NCBI GenBank assembly: GCA_034086985.1
Contig: JAXDZG010000023.1
Coordinates: 127,110-191,109 of the forward strand
Direction of reading: 5' to 3'
Source of the DNA: Phascolarctobacterium_A sp034086985
GTDB taxonomy: Bacteria; Bacillota; Negativicutes; Acidaminococcales; Acidaminococcaceae
Length of the DNA: 64,000 nt
Shown: positions 13,551 to 22,252 of the stretch, piece by piece
Layout of the letters: every line of letters starts with the position of its first letter
Position numbering within the stretch: the first letter of the stretch is position 1
Made by a program: the position numbers and the translations under genes
Notes under the pieces: model-generated
What the model saw: only the letters and a program-made list of their open reading frames with translations
Database searches by the model: none
Told to the model about the DNA's origin: nothing

Positions 13551-15917
13551 ATGACTTTTAAAGAGATTCTAGGCAAGAAAATGTTGTTTTTTGATGGGGC
13601 GACGGGTACGCAGCTGCAGGCACGGGGTCTGAAGCCGGGCGAGCTGCCGGAAAGCTGGAACTTTACCCATCCGGAGATTGTGGAAGCTGTACATCGTGGC
13701 TACTTGGATGTGGGCTCCAATATCGTCAAGTCCAACACCTTTGGTGCTAACCCTATTAAATTAAAGGGTAGCGGCCTAGATTGCAAGGAAACTATTGAGG
13801 CTGCGGTGGCCATTGCCAAGCGTGCCTGCGGTGGTCGTGAGAATAAATTTGTAGCGCTGAACCTAGGCCCTACTGGTAAGCTCTTAGCTCCCTATGGCGA
13901 CTTAGCTTTTGAGGACGCTGTGGCTGCTTATGGCGAAATGGTGCGCTATGGCGCTGCTGCCGGTGCAGACTTAATCTTAATCGAAACCATGAGTGACACC
14001 TACGAGATTAAGGCTGCTGTTTTGGCGGCTAAGGAAAATAGTGATTTGCCTGTGTGCGTGACCATGACCTTTGACCAGGATGGCAAGCTGCTCACCGGTG
14101 CTACCGTTGAGGCTGCTGCGCTCATGTGTGAGGGTCTCGGTGTAGACGCTTTGGGCTTCAACTGTGGTTTAGGCCCCGTGCAGGTAGCTAAGCTGTTACC
14201 TCAAATGTTAGCAGCAACTAGCTTGCCCGTGATCATCAATCCTAACGCAGGCCTGCCTGTGGAAAAGGATGGCAAAACCTGCTTTGAGGTTGGGCCTGAG
14301 GAGTATGCCGAGCTCATGTATGAACTGGCTCAGCAAGGCCCCAGCATCGTAGGCGGCTGCTGCGGCACCACTCCCGCTCATATTGAAGCCATGATTAAAA
14401 AATGTAAGGATTTAAAGCCCGGCGGTTATCGTGACTGCAAGCTCACCGCTGTTTCCAGCTATGGTCGTGCTGTACATCTAGGCGAGGGTCCGGTGATTAT
14501 CGGCGAGCGTATAAATCCCACCGGAAAAAAGCGCTTGAAGGAAGCATTGGCAGCTCAGGACTTGGATTATGTATGCCGCTTAGGCTTGGAGCAAATCAAT
14601 GTGGGCGCTCATATTCTGGATGTGAACGTGGGCACTCCCGGTATTGACGAGCCTGCTATGATCGCTAAGGCTGTACCTGCTTTGCAGGCTATTACTGATA
14701 CGCCCTTACAAATCGATACCTCTAATTACGAGGCTATGGAGCGTGCTCTGCGTCTCTATAACGGCAAGCCCATGCTTAACTCCGTTAACGGCAAAGAAGA
14801 TAGCCTCAACAAGGTATTGCCCTTGGCCAAAAAATATGGTGCTGTGCTGGTAGCTCTGTGCCTTGATGACAGCGGTATTCCTAATACAGCTGCTGGTCGC
14901 ATTGCGGTGGCCGAGAAGATTATTGCCCGCGCTGCAGAATACGGCATTGAAAGCCGCAATATTGTCGTTGACCCCTTGGCTCTAACCATCTCCACCGGCG
15001 CAGAAAATGCTGAGATTGCCTGCGAAGTCATTTGCACCATGAAGGCGCGTGGCATCAACACCGTCATGGGTGTTTCTAATATCTCCTTTGGCCTGCCCGG
15101 TCGAGAAGCCGTAAACAGCACCTTCTTCACCATGGCTTTACAAGCAGGCCTCTCCTGCGGTATTATTAATCCCCAAAGCAAGGCTATGCTGGACGCCTTC
15201 TATGGCTTCCGTGCGCTGGCCGGTTACGATGAAGGCTGCAAGGAATATGTGCAGCATTATGCGGACGCACCCAAGGCAACAGCAACTATTGTCAGCGAAA
15301 TGGGCCTTTATGATGCCATTGTGAAGGGCTTAGCTGAGGCTGCTCGTAAGGCTGCTGCCGTGGCTTTGGAGAGTGAAAAGCCCTTAGATGTAATTAATAA
15401 ATATATGATTCCGGCGCTGGATTTTGTGGGCAATGGCTTTGAGAAAAAGACTCTGTTCCTGCCCCAGCTGCTCATGAGCGCCGACGCTGCCAAGGCGGCC
15501 TTTGAAGTAATTCGCGAGGCTGTGGGCGTGGGTGAAACCCAAGGGGAGACGGTGATTATCGCTACCGTGCACGGTGATATCCACGATATCGGCAAGAATA
15601 TCGTGAAGGTCCTCTTAGAAAATTATGGCTACAGAGTGCTGGATTTGGGCAAGGATGTGCCTGTGGAAACAATCGTGAACGCAGCTAAGGAAAGTTGTGC
15701 TAAGGTAGTAGGACTATCTGCTTTGATGACCACGACTGTGGGCGCTATGGAAGAGACCATCAAGGCTTTGCAAAGCGACAGCAAAACCAGCGACTGCCAA
15801 ATTGTAGTTGGTGGTGCAGTTTTAACCCAGGAATACTCCGACCAAATCGGTGCTAGTCACTACGCTCCCAACGCTGTCAGCGCAGTAAACTATGTGAACA
15901 GCGTCTTCGGAAAATAA
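13551..15917 (+). CDS. metH: Cobalamin-dependent methionine synthase without activation domain
   Basis: Transfers the methyl group of methyl-THF to homocysteine via methylcobalamin. 788 aa in three modules: homocysteine-binding domain (~1-290) with the zinc cysteines in GFNCGLG and GGCCGTTP; pterin-binding domain (~310-570) with IGERINPTGKKR and DVNVGTPG; cobalamin cap and binding domain (~580-788) with the cobalt-ligating His in VHGDIHDIGKNIV. The C-terminal SAM/activation domain of enterobacterial MetH is absent and encoded separately at 12609-13241. The frame is open 11 codons further upstream; ATG at 13551 is chosen for AAGGAGATAGGAAGT. A strong terminator follows. Confidence 0.96.
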   Translation: MTFKEILGKKMLFFDGATGTQLQARGLKPGELPESWNFTHPEIVEAVHRGYLDVGSNIVKSNTFGANPIKLKGSGLDCKETIEAAVAIAKRACGGRENKFVALNLGPTGKLLAPYGDLAFEDAVAAYGEMVRYGAAAGADLILIETMSDTYEIKAAVLAAKENSDLPVCVTMTFDQDGKLLTGATVEAAALMCEGLGVDALGFNCGLGPVQVAKLLPQMLAATSLPVIINPNAGLPVEKDGKTCFEVGPEEYAELMYELAQQGPSIVGGCCGTTPAHIEAMIKKCKDLKPGGYRDCKLTAVSSYGRAVHLGEGPVIIGERINPTGKKRLKEALAAQDLDYVCRLGLEQINVGAHILDVNVGTPGIDEPAMIAKAVPALQAITDTPLQIDTSNYEAMERALRLYNGKPMLNSVNGKEDSLNKVLPLAKKYGAVLVALCLDDSGIPNTAAGRIAVAEKIIARAAEYGIESRNIVVDPLALTISTGAENAEIACEVICTMKARGINTVMGVSNISFGLPGREAVNSTFFTMALQAGLSCGIINPQSKAMLDAFYGFRALAGYDEGCKEYVQHYADAPKATATIVSEMGLYDAIVKGLAEAARKAAAVALESEKPLDVINKYMIPALDFVGNGFEKKTLFLPQLLMSADAAKAAFEVIREAVGVGETQGETVIIATVHGDIHDIGKNIVKVLLENYGYRVLDLGKDVPVETIVNAAKESCAKVVGLSALMTTTVGAMEETIKALQSDSKTSDCQIVVGGAVLTQEYSDQIGASHYAPNAVSAVNYVNSVFGK

Positions 15918-15943
15918 GAACATCAAAGTTAATTAGAAAAATT

Positions 15944-15997
15944 AAAAAGCAGAACCGCTTTATCCTGAGCTTAACTCAGGAGACGGTTCTGCTTTTT
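15944..15997. terminator. metH terminator (bidirectional)
   Basis: AAAAAGCAGAACCG pairs with CGGTTCTGCTTTTT, with an inner CCTGAG/CTCAGG stem. It serves metH and the converging polyamine operon. Confidence 0.9.
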
Positions 15998-16022
15998 GCA
16001 TATAATAAAATTTTTACCTACC

Positions 16023-16787
16023 TCAACTATTGACATAAGTCTTCACAGCCCAAGTCTCCAAAACCTGCCTGCGCTCCCGCCAGTCCGGCATCAGCTTATC
16101 CAGCCAAGCATAGAAGCTAGGGCTATGATTGCCCACCAGAAAATGGCACAGCTCGTGCAGCATCACCTGCTCCACACAGGGCAAGGGCATATGGATGAGC
16201 CGCTTATTCATAGTAACGATGCCTTTCAAGAAATTGCAGGTTCCCCAACGCGTTTTCATGGTGCGCATGCGCAAGGCTGGAAAGGGAACGCCATAAGGCC
16301 TTACCAGCTCATACTCCCTCTGCAAAACCTCTACAAAAAGCGCCTCAGCAAATTTATCAAAAAAATGCTGTACCAGCCTTCGGCGTAGCTCCACATCATC
16401 CATATCAGTTAAATCTAAGTTCAGCAGTTGGCCGTTAAACCAATACCCATTACGAGCAGCAGAACTATGTGTCACAGCCACGGGCTTACCCAAAATATAA
16501 ATAATATCGCCATAATTATAATCACGGCCCTGCAAACACTCCTGCGCAGCCTGTCGATTTTTAAAAATCAGCTTGGAAGAACGAATAAAATCTGCCCGCT
16601 CTTTAACAAAGGCATTAATATACCCAAAACTAGCCACATGGGGCGCAGACACATACACACTGCCATCAGGCCGCACCCGCAGGTTAAGATTCTTCACATT
16701 CTTGCGCTCTAGGGTATAGCATATATCAAGGCCATGCTCATCAACAGTATGGATGGTCTCCTTACTCATGGTTGACAATTTTCCCAT
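16023..16787 (-). CDS. YgjP-like zinc metallopeptidase-domain protein (DUF45)
   Basis: A 254-aa protein of the YgjP/DUF45 (M48-like) family. The zinc-binding HELCH motif followed by GNHSPSFYAWLDKLMPDW is clear, and WGTCNFLKGIVTMN precedes it as in the family. The role of the family is not settled; protein quality control or a fused restriction-system partner have been suggested. Two starts are possible: ATG at 16787 (GGAG only 4 bases away) or ATG at 16769, which overlaps the aguB stop as ATGAGTAA. It is the last gene of the polyamine operon and probably a passenger. Confidence 0.8.
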   Translation of the reverse strand: MGKLSTMSKETIHTVDEHGLDICYTLERKNVKNLNLRVRPDGSVYVSAPHVASFGYINAFVKERADFIRSSKLIFKNRQAAQECLQGRDYNYGDIIYILGKPVAVTHSSAARNGYWFNGQLLNLDLTDMDDVELRRRLVQHFFDKFAEALFVEVLQREYELVRPYGVPFPALRMRTMKTRWGTCNFLKGIVTMNKRLIHMPLPCVEQVMLHELCHFLVGNHSPSFYAWLDKLMPDWRERRQVLETWAVKTYVNS

Positions 16788-17643
16788 AGCACTCCGGTCT
16801 ACGGTCGCGGAACAAGCCCCAGCTCAAGCGATCCTCTGCCAGCTGGTCCAGATCATACTCCGCATAAAGAATTTCTTCCTTGTCGCGGCTGGCGTCCTGA
16901 ATCAGCGCACCCGTGCCATCGGTCATAAAGCTAGAGCCATAGAAAAGCAAGCTAGATTTTTGTCCAGCATTGGCCTCACAGGGCTCCACACTTTCAAGGC
17001 CAATGCGATTGGCAGCCACCACAGGCATCAGATTAGCCGCACTATGGCCCTGCATCACGCGACGCCAATGAGGCATGCTGTCCGTGTCCAAAATAGGCTC
17101 CGAGCCAATGGCCGTGGGATAAAGCAAAATCTCTGCTCCATTTAGAGCCAAGCAACGAGCCGTCTCGCTGAACCATTGATCCCAGCAAATGCCGATACCA
17201 ATCTTGCCAAAGTGAGTGTCAAAAACCTTAAAGCCCGTATCACCGGGTTTAAAATAAAATTTTTCCTGATAAAAATGGTCGTCAGGAATATGGGTCTTGC
17301 GATATACGCCCAGATTAGTGCCATCCGCATCAATGCAGGCGATGGAATTGTACAGCTGGTTTACATCGCGCTCAAAAAAGCTGATGGGCAACACAATCCC
17401 CAGCTCCTTCGCCAGTCGCTGGCCCATTTTTACAGCCGCATTCTCTGCGGTGGGCTCGGCGTAAGCGTAGTACTCATAGCGGCGCTCCTGACAGAAGTAG
17501 GGCCGCTCCCACAGCTCCGGCAGCAGCACAAGCTGCGCCCCTTGCGCAGCTGCCTGCCGCACCAACGCCTCAGCGTGGGCTAAATTATCCTCACGGCGCG
17601 CAGCGCAGCGCAGCTGCACTGCGGCCACCTTAAGCTTTCTCAT
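16762..17643 (-). CDS. aguB: N-carbamoylputrescine amidohydrolase
   Basis: Nitrilase-superfamily enzyme hydrolysing N-carbamoylputrescine to putrescine, CO2 and ammonia. The catalytic triad is complete: Glu43 in LPELWERPYF, Lys116 in YRKTHIPD and Cys153 in GIGICWDQWF. The conserved IGSEP and RRVMQGHSAANL segments match AguB. The upstream ATG at 17649 lies inside the ribosome binding site, so ATG at 17643 (GGGAGG 6 bases ahead, ATGA overlap with the aguA stop) is the likely start, giving 293 aa, the usual length. Confidence 0.95.
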   Translation of the reverse strand: MRKLKVAAVQLRCAARREDNLAHAEALVRQAAAQGAQLVLLPELWERPYFCQERRYEYYAYAEPTAENAAVKMGQRLAKELGIVLPISFFERDVNQLYNSIACIDADGTNLGVYRKTHIPDDHFYQEKFYFKPGDTGFKVFDTHFGKIGIGICWDQWFSETARCLALNGAEILLYPTAIGSEPILDTDSMPHWRRVMQGHSAANLMPVVAANRIGLESVEPCEANAGQKSSLLFYGSSFMTDGTGALIQDASRDKEEILYAEYDLDQLAEDRLSWGLFRDRRPECYGKIVNHE

Positions 17644-18839
17644 AAGCATCCTCCCTTCGGGATTTGCTGGGTAATGCAGTGAATATTACCGCCACCCGTC
17701 AAGATAGCTCTTGCCGGGATTTGCACCACCTTACGCTCCGGGCAAAGCGCGGCCAGAATGGCCGCGGCGCGCCCGTCGCTGGCGGCGTTTGCGCCGCCGA
17801 AGGCTGGCAGCACCACACTGTCATTACTAAAATAAAAATTCACATAGCTCGCTGCCAGCCTTTCGCCGGCCTCACGCATATCCTCGCCGGGGGCGAAGTC
17901 GAAGCCTGCTACCTCCTCTTCCGTGATGCACACGGGCACATCCGGGATGGGCAGCTTGTGGACGATGATTTTGCGACCTTTAGCATCGGTCTCATGCTCC
18001 AAATAATCAAGGCTAGCCTTGCTCAAAGCGTACTGAGGGTCGTCCTCCTTATCGGTACAAGCCAAAACTACCTCGCCAGGACGGATAAAGGAGCAAACAT
18101 TATCCACGTGCTCATTGGTCTCGTCGTTGTAAATGCCACGAGGTAACCACAGCACCTTTTCAACATTGAGATATTCCTTAAGCTTATCTTCAATCTGCGC
18201 TTGGCTCAGATCGGGATTGCGGCCTGCGCTGAGTAAGCAAGACGCAATCACCATGGCTGTGCCCTCGCCGTCCACATGAATGGAACCTCCCTCTAGCACG
18301 AAGGGTGCTGCCTCGTACAGCTCATAGCCCTTAGCTTGCGCAAAAGCGGCAGCAAAGGCATCATCCTGCTCATAGTCAGGATAAAGGCCGTCTACCTCGC
18401 CACCCCACGCATTAAAGCGCCAGTTCACGCCCCGCACTACGCGCTGGGCTCCTCCTGCGCAGCTGCCTGCGGCAGCATCAGCTTGAGCTTTAGAGCTTGC
18501 CTCACAGGGCACATCCTTCACTACAAAGGTAGGCCCTATATCCCTAGCCCAGCTATCGTCCGTGGGAATATCTAGCAACTCCACGTTGCTAAGCCCAGCT
18601 AACATTTGCTGGGCCCGCTCCCAATGCTTGCTCTGCTTATCGCAAGCCACATACACCCTTTCGCTGGCGCTGATGGCCTTAATCACGGCCGTAAAGGCCG
18701 CGCAGGCGGCCTCCGCGCCAAAGCTCCAGGAGCCGGGCCGCTGGGGCCACACGATGATGCACCCGGCGTGTTCTTCGAACTCCGCCGGCATGCGAAAGCC
18801 GTCCTGTTTTGGTGTTGACTTTGTCAGCATCTTCATCAT
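17640..18839 (-). CDS. aguA: Agmatine deiminase
   Basis: Guanidino-modifying pentein-fold enzyme turning agmatine into N-carbamoylputrescine and ammonia. Key features are PAEFEEHAGCIIVWPQRPGSW near the start, DDSWARDIGPTFVV, VEGLYP-like GGEVDGLYPDYEQDD, HVDGEGTAMV and the nucleophile Cys388 in GGGNIHCITQQIP. An Ala/Ser-rich insert around residues 112-135 is unusual for the family (length 399 against ~365-370). It overlaps nspC upstream and aguB downstream by 4 bases each, a sign of tight coupling. Confidence 0.94.
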   Translation of the reverse strand: MMKMLTKSTPKQDGFRMPAEFEEHAGCIIVWPQRPGSWSFGAEAACAAFTAVIKAISASERVYVACDKQSKHWERAQQMLAGLSNVELLDIPTDDSWARDIGPTFVVKDVPCEASSKAQADAAAGSCAGGAQRVVRGVNWRFNAWGGEVDGLYPDYEQDDAFAAAFAQAKGYELYEAAPFVLEGGSIHVDGEGTAMVIASCLLSAGRNPDLSQAQIEDKLKEYLNVEKVLWLPRGIYNDETNEHVDNVCSFIRPGEVVLACTDKEDDPQYALSKASLDYLEHETDAKGRKIIVHKLPIPDVPVCITEEEVAGFDFAPGEDMREAGERLAASYVNFYFSNDSVVLPAFGGANAASDGRAAAILAALCPERKVVQIPARAILTGGGNIHCITQQIPKGGCL

Positions 18840-20068
18840 GAAAGTCGTCCTTTAAAATCCTCGTACCCAAAACGGCGCACCAGCTCCGTACTGCCATCCT
18901 TCTTCAGCAGCACAATATCCGGCAGGGGCATGCCGTTAAAGGTATTATTTTTAACCATGGAATAAATAGCCATGTCTTCAAAAATCAGCTTGTCGCCTAC
19001 GCTTATTTCTCGCTCAAAGCTGTAGTCACCAATCACATCGCCCGCTAAGCAGGTCATGGAGGACAGGCGATAGGTGTGAGCCTTCTCATTGGCCTCAAAG
19101 CCATCCCGCAGGGGAGGACGATAGGGCATTTCCAGCACATCCGGCATATGGCAGGCAGCGGAAGCGTCCAAAATCAAAACATCTAGGCCATTATGCACAA
19201 TGTCCAGCACCTCAGTCACAAGATAGCCTGCGTTGAGCGCCACGGCTTCGCCTGGCTCCAGATATACATCGACGCCATAGGTGCTGCGAATGTAATTCAC
19301 CAAAGCAATCAGCGCCCCTACATCGTAATCAGCGCGAGTAATATGGTGACCACCGCCTAAATTCAGCCATTTCAATTGGCCAAAGAATTTGCCAAATTTC
19401 TCCTCAAAGGCCTTGAAGGTAGTGATTAAATCATCGGAATTTTGCTCGCAGAGAGTGTGGAAATGCAAACCCTCCACGCCCTCAGGCAACTCCTCAGGGA
19501 AATTGGCCAAGGTTACGCCAAGGCGGGAACCCACCGCACAGGGGTCATAAATAGCATGCTCCGCCTCTTGAGTAGAGCATTCAGGATTGATGCGAATACC
19601 TACGCTAGCCTTGGAGTTCTGCCAAATGCTTCTGTGCTTTTCTAATTGGGCGATAGAGTTAAAGACAATGTGGTCACAGATTTGCACCAGCTCCTGCATA
19701 TCCTCAGTGCGAAAGGCAGGTGCGAAAACATGATTTTCCTTGCCCATTTCCTCGTGGCCTAAGCGTGCTTCAAAAATGCCGCTGGCCGTGGTACCCGCCA
19801 AATACTCGCCCATGAGGGGATAAAGGCGGAACATAGAGAAGCATTTTTGGGCCAACAGAATATGGCAGTCCGCCTCCTGCTGCACCATTTGCAGCAGTTC
19901 CAAATTTTTGATAAGTCTAGCCTCATCCACCACATAACAAGGAGTAGGCAGTGCTTTCAGCACTGCCTCCTGTTTTTCTTTCAATGTTCTTGCTTGTAAA
20001 GCCTGCAGCTTAGCGTCCGCCTTAGCGGCGTTCACTACATAAGCAGGCATATTCTTTTCGTTACTCAT
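18836..20068 (-). CDS. nspC: Carboxynorspermidine/carboxyspermidine decarboxylase
   Basis: PLP enzyme of the alanine-racemase fold (type III) that decarboxylates carboxyspermidine to spermidine. The PLP lysine lies in ILLAQKCFS (Lys75), and the substrate and PLP motifs GLHFHTLCEQ, LNLGGGHHI, EPGEAV and CLAGDVIGDY are all present. I chose ATG at 20068; a GTG at 20077 overlapping the preceding stop is equally possible and adds three residues. A family-typical C-terminus is preserved. It stands immediately after the dehydrogenase that makes its substrate. Confidence 0.93.
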   Translation of the reverse strand: MSNEKNMPAYVVNAAKADAKLQALQARTLKEKQEAVLKALPTPCYVVDEARLIKNLELLQMVQQEADCHILLAQKCFSMFRLYPLMGEYLAGTTASGIFEARLGHEEMGKENHVFAPAFRTEDMQELVQICDHIVFNSIAQLEKHRSIWQNSKASVGIRINPECSTQEAEHAIYDPCAVGSRLGVTLANFPEELPEGVEGLHFHTLCEQNSDDLITTFKAFEEKFGKFFGQLKWLNLGGGHHITRADYDVGALIALVNYIRSTYGVDVYLEPGEAVALNAGYLVTEVLDIVHNGLDVLILDASAACHMPDVLEMPYRPPLRDGFEANEKAHTYRLSSMTCLAGDVIGDYSFEREISVGDKLIFEDMAIYSMVKNNTFNGMPLPDIVLLKKDGSTELVRRFGYEDFKGRLS

Positions 20069-20073
20069 GTTGC

Positions 20074-21333
20074 TCACTCAACAGTAACGGGATTCTCGTC
20101 CACAACCCAGGGCAGGCCGAACTTGTTCAGCATATCCATGTACGGATCGGGGTCGAACTCTTCCACATTGAAGACGCCCTTGCCCTGCCATTGTTTAGTA
20201 ATAACAAGTGCGGTACCAATCATAGCAGGCACGCCGGTAGTGTAGCTGATAGCTTGAGAGCCAACCTCTTTGTAGCACTCTTGATGGTCGCAAACATTGT
20301 AAATAAAGATGGTTTTCTTTTCGCCGTTCTTGGTACCGGTGAAGATGCAGCCAATATTGGTCTTGCCCACAGTGCGAGGACCTAAAGAAGCAGGATCCGG
20401 AAGCAATGCCTTCAGGAATTGAATTGGCACAATTTCATGACCCTCGTACATCATGGGCTTGGTGGACAGCATACCCACATTTTCCAAGCACTTCATGTGC
20501 GTCAGATAGCTTTGACCGAAGGTCATGAAGAAGCGGATGCGCTTCACGCCAGGGATATTCTTAGCCAAGGATTCAATTTCCTCATGGTGCAAAAGATACA
20601 TATCCTTCATGCCCACTTCGGGGAAATTATATTCACGTTTAATGGACATAGCAGGAATTTCAATCCACTTGCCGTTTTCCCAATAAGAACCGGGTGCGGA
20701 AACCTCGCGCAAGTTAATTTCAGGATTGAAATTGGTAGCAAAGGGATAGCCATGGTCGCCACCGTTGCAGTCCAGAATATCGATGGTATCGATTTGGTCA
20801 AAATAATGCTTCAGAGCATAGGCAGAGAAAACGCTGGTTACGCCAGGGTCAAAGCCGGTACCCAAAAGGGCCATAATGCCAGCCTTCTCAAATTTTTCCT
20901 TATAAGCCCATTGCCAGGAGTAGTCGAAGTAAGCAGAGAAGCCTTCCTCCTTGCAGCGCTTGTCATAAACCTCGCGCCAAGCGGGGTCGTCGATGTTTTC
21001 GGGCTCATAGTTAGCAGTATCGATATAGTCAACCTTGCACTCTAAGCATGCATCCATAATAGTCAAATCCTGATAGGGCAAAGCCACATTCAAAACAGCA
21101 TCCGGCTGATAGGCTTTAATTAAAGCAACCAGCTCGTCCTTATTATCTGCGTCCACCTTGGCAGTGGTGATTTTGGTAGTAGTGGTGGGCTGCAGCTTTT
21201 CTGCCACAGCATCGCATTTAGACTTGGTGCGGCTAGCAATGCACAGCTCCGTGAAAACCTCACTGTTTTGGCAGCATTTGGCGATAGCCACACCAGCAAC
21301 GCCACCGCAGCCGATTACTAATAGTTTACTCAT
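20074..21333 (-). CDS. Carboxynorspermidine/carboxyspermidine dehydrogenase (saccharopine dehydrogenase family)
   Basis: Condenses aspartate semialdehyde with putrescine and reduces the product with NADPH to carboxyspermidine. The N-terminal Rossmann motif is VIGCGGVAGVAIAKC; the central catalytic region shows TGFDPGVTSVFSAYA and the substrate loop CNGGDHGYPFATNFNPE that is typical of the CASDH branch rather than true lysine-pathway saccharopine dehydrogenase. 419 aa. The frame opens at 21342 but GAAGGAG sits directly against that ATG; ATG at 21333 has correct spacing. Its partner decarboxylase nspC follows. Confidence 0.92.
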   Translation of the reverse strand: MSKLLVIGCGGVAGVAIAKCCQNSEVFTELCIASRTKSKCDAVAEKLQPTTTTKITTAKVDADNKDELVALIKAYQPDAVLNVALPYQDLTIMDACLECKVDYIDTANYEPENIDDPAWREVYDKRCKEEGFSAYFDYSWQWAYKEKFEKAGIMALLGTGFDPGVTSVFSAYALKHYFDQIDTIDILDCNGGDHGYPFATNFNPEINLREVSAPGSYWENGKWIEIPAMSIKREYNFPEVGMKDMYLLHHEEIESLAKNIPGVKRIRFFMTFGQSYLTHMKCLENVGMLSTKPMMYEGHEIVPIQFLKALLPDPASLGPRTVGKTNIGCIFTGTKNGEKKTIFIYNVCDHQECYKEVGSQAISYTTGVPAMIGTALVITKQWQGKGVFNVEEFDPDPYMDMLNKFGLPWVVDENPVTVE

Positions 21334-21385
21334 ATTCTTCATCTCCTTCTTAAAACCTATGGAAAAATATATTTTTACTTAATTC

Positions 21386-22240
21386 TTACTTCTCTTCTTC
21401 TTCCAACATGTCTTCTACATACTTAGGCAACATGAACGCTCCCTTATGCAGATTAGCAGAATAATACCAAGTTTTGATGCCCCTAGCCTTCCACTTCACG
21501 GAGTCAAAATCCTTCAGGGGATGGTATTTTTTGGAGGCAAAGCCAAAGAGCCAATAGCCGGAAGGACAGGTAGGAATAGCTGCCTGATACACACGGCTAA
21601 TAGGGAAGCTGTGGCTGGCCTTGCGGTGCATGGCGCGACATGTTTCCTCATCCTCATCGTAGAAGGGACTGCCATGCTGGTACACCATGATGCCATCCTC
21701 CTTAAGAGCGCGGAAGCAGTTACCATAAAATTCCTTAGTAAAAAGGCCCGCCGCATGACCCAAGGGATCAATAGCGTCATTGATAATCAAATCATATTCA
21801 TTCACCTTAGAACGCAAAAAGCGCAGCCCGTTGGCGTTAAAAATCGTCACCCGCGCATCGTCTAGGCCAATGGCGTTATCGGGGAAAAAGTCGCGGCACA
21901 CATCAATGAACACATGGTCCGTCTCGACTACATCGATTTCTTCAATCTCCGGATAGCGGGACAGTTCACGAGCTACACCGCCATCGCCACCGCCGATAAC
22001 CAGCACCTTTTTTACATGGGGATGCACAGCCATGGGCACATGGACAATCATCTCGTCATAAATAAACTCGTCCTTTTGTGAAAAGACGATGGTGCCATCG
22101 CAAGCGATAAAACGACCAAATTCCTTAGAGTCGAACACGTCAATGCGTTGAAAATCCGTGTCCTCCCCAAATAATTGCTTTTCAATTTTTATATCCAGCT
22201 TCACATCATCCGTGTGGTAATCGGAAAACCAAAGCTCCAT
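21386..22240 (-). CDS. speE: Spermidine synthase (aminopropyltransferase)
   Basis: Transfers an aminopropyl group from decarboxylated SAM to putrescine or a related amine. The glycine-rich SAM site VLVIGGGDGGVARE, the acidic VVETDHVFID and the catalytic DAIDPLGHA (a DxxDP motif) are intact. 284 aa is standard. N-terminus MELWFSDYHTDDVKL is canonical. It lies between speA and the carboxyspermidine dehydrogenase. SAM decarboxylase (speD), needed for its co-substrate, is not in the window. Confidence 0.92.
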   Translation of the reverse strand: MELWFSDYHTDDVKLDIKIEKQLFGEDTDFQRIDVFDSKEFGRFIACDGTIVFSQKDEFIYDEMIVHVPMAVHPHVKKVLVIGGGDGGVARELSRYPEIEEIDVVETDHVFIDVCRDFFPDNAIGLDDARVTIFNANGLRFLRSKVNEYDLIINDAIDPLGHAAGLFTKEFYGNCFRALKEDGIMVYQHGSPFYDEDEETCRAMHRKASHSFPISRVYQAAIPTCPSGYWLFGFASKKYHPLKDFDSVKWKARGIKTWYYSANLHKGAFMLPKYVEDMLEEEEK

Positions 22241-22252
22241 TCCATCACAACC

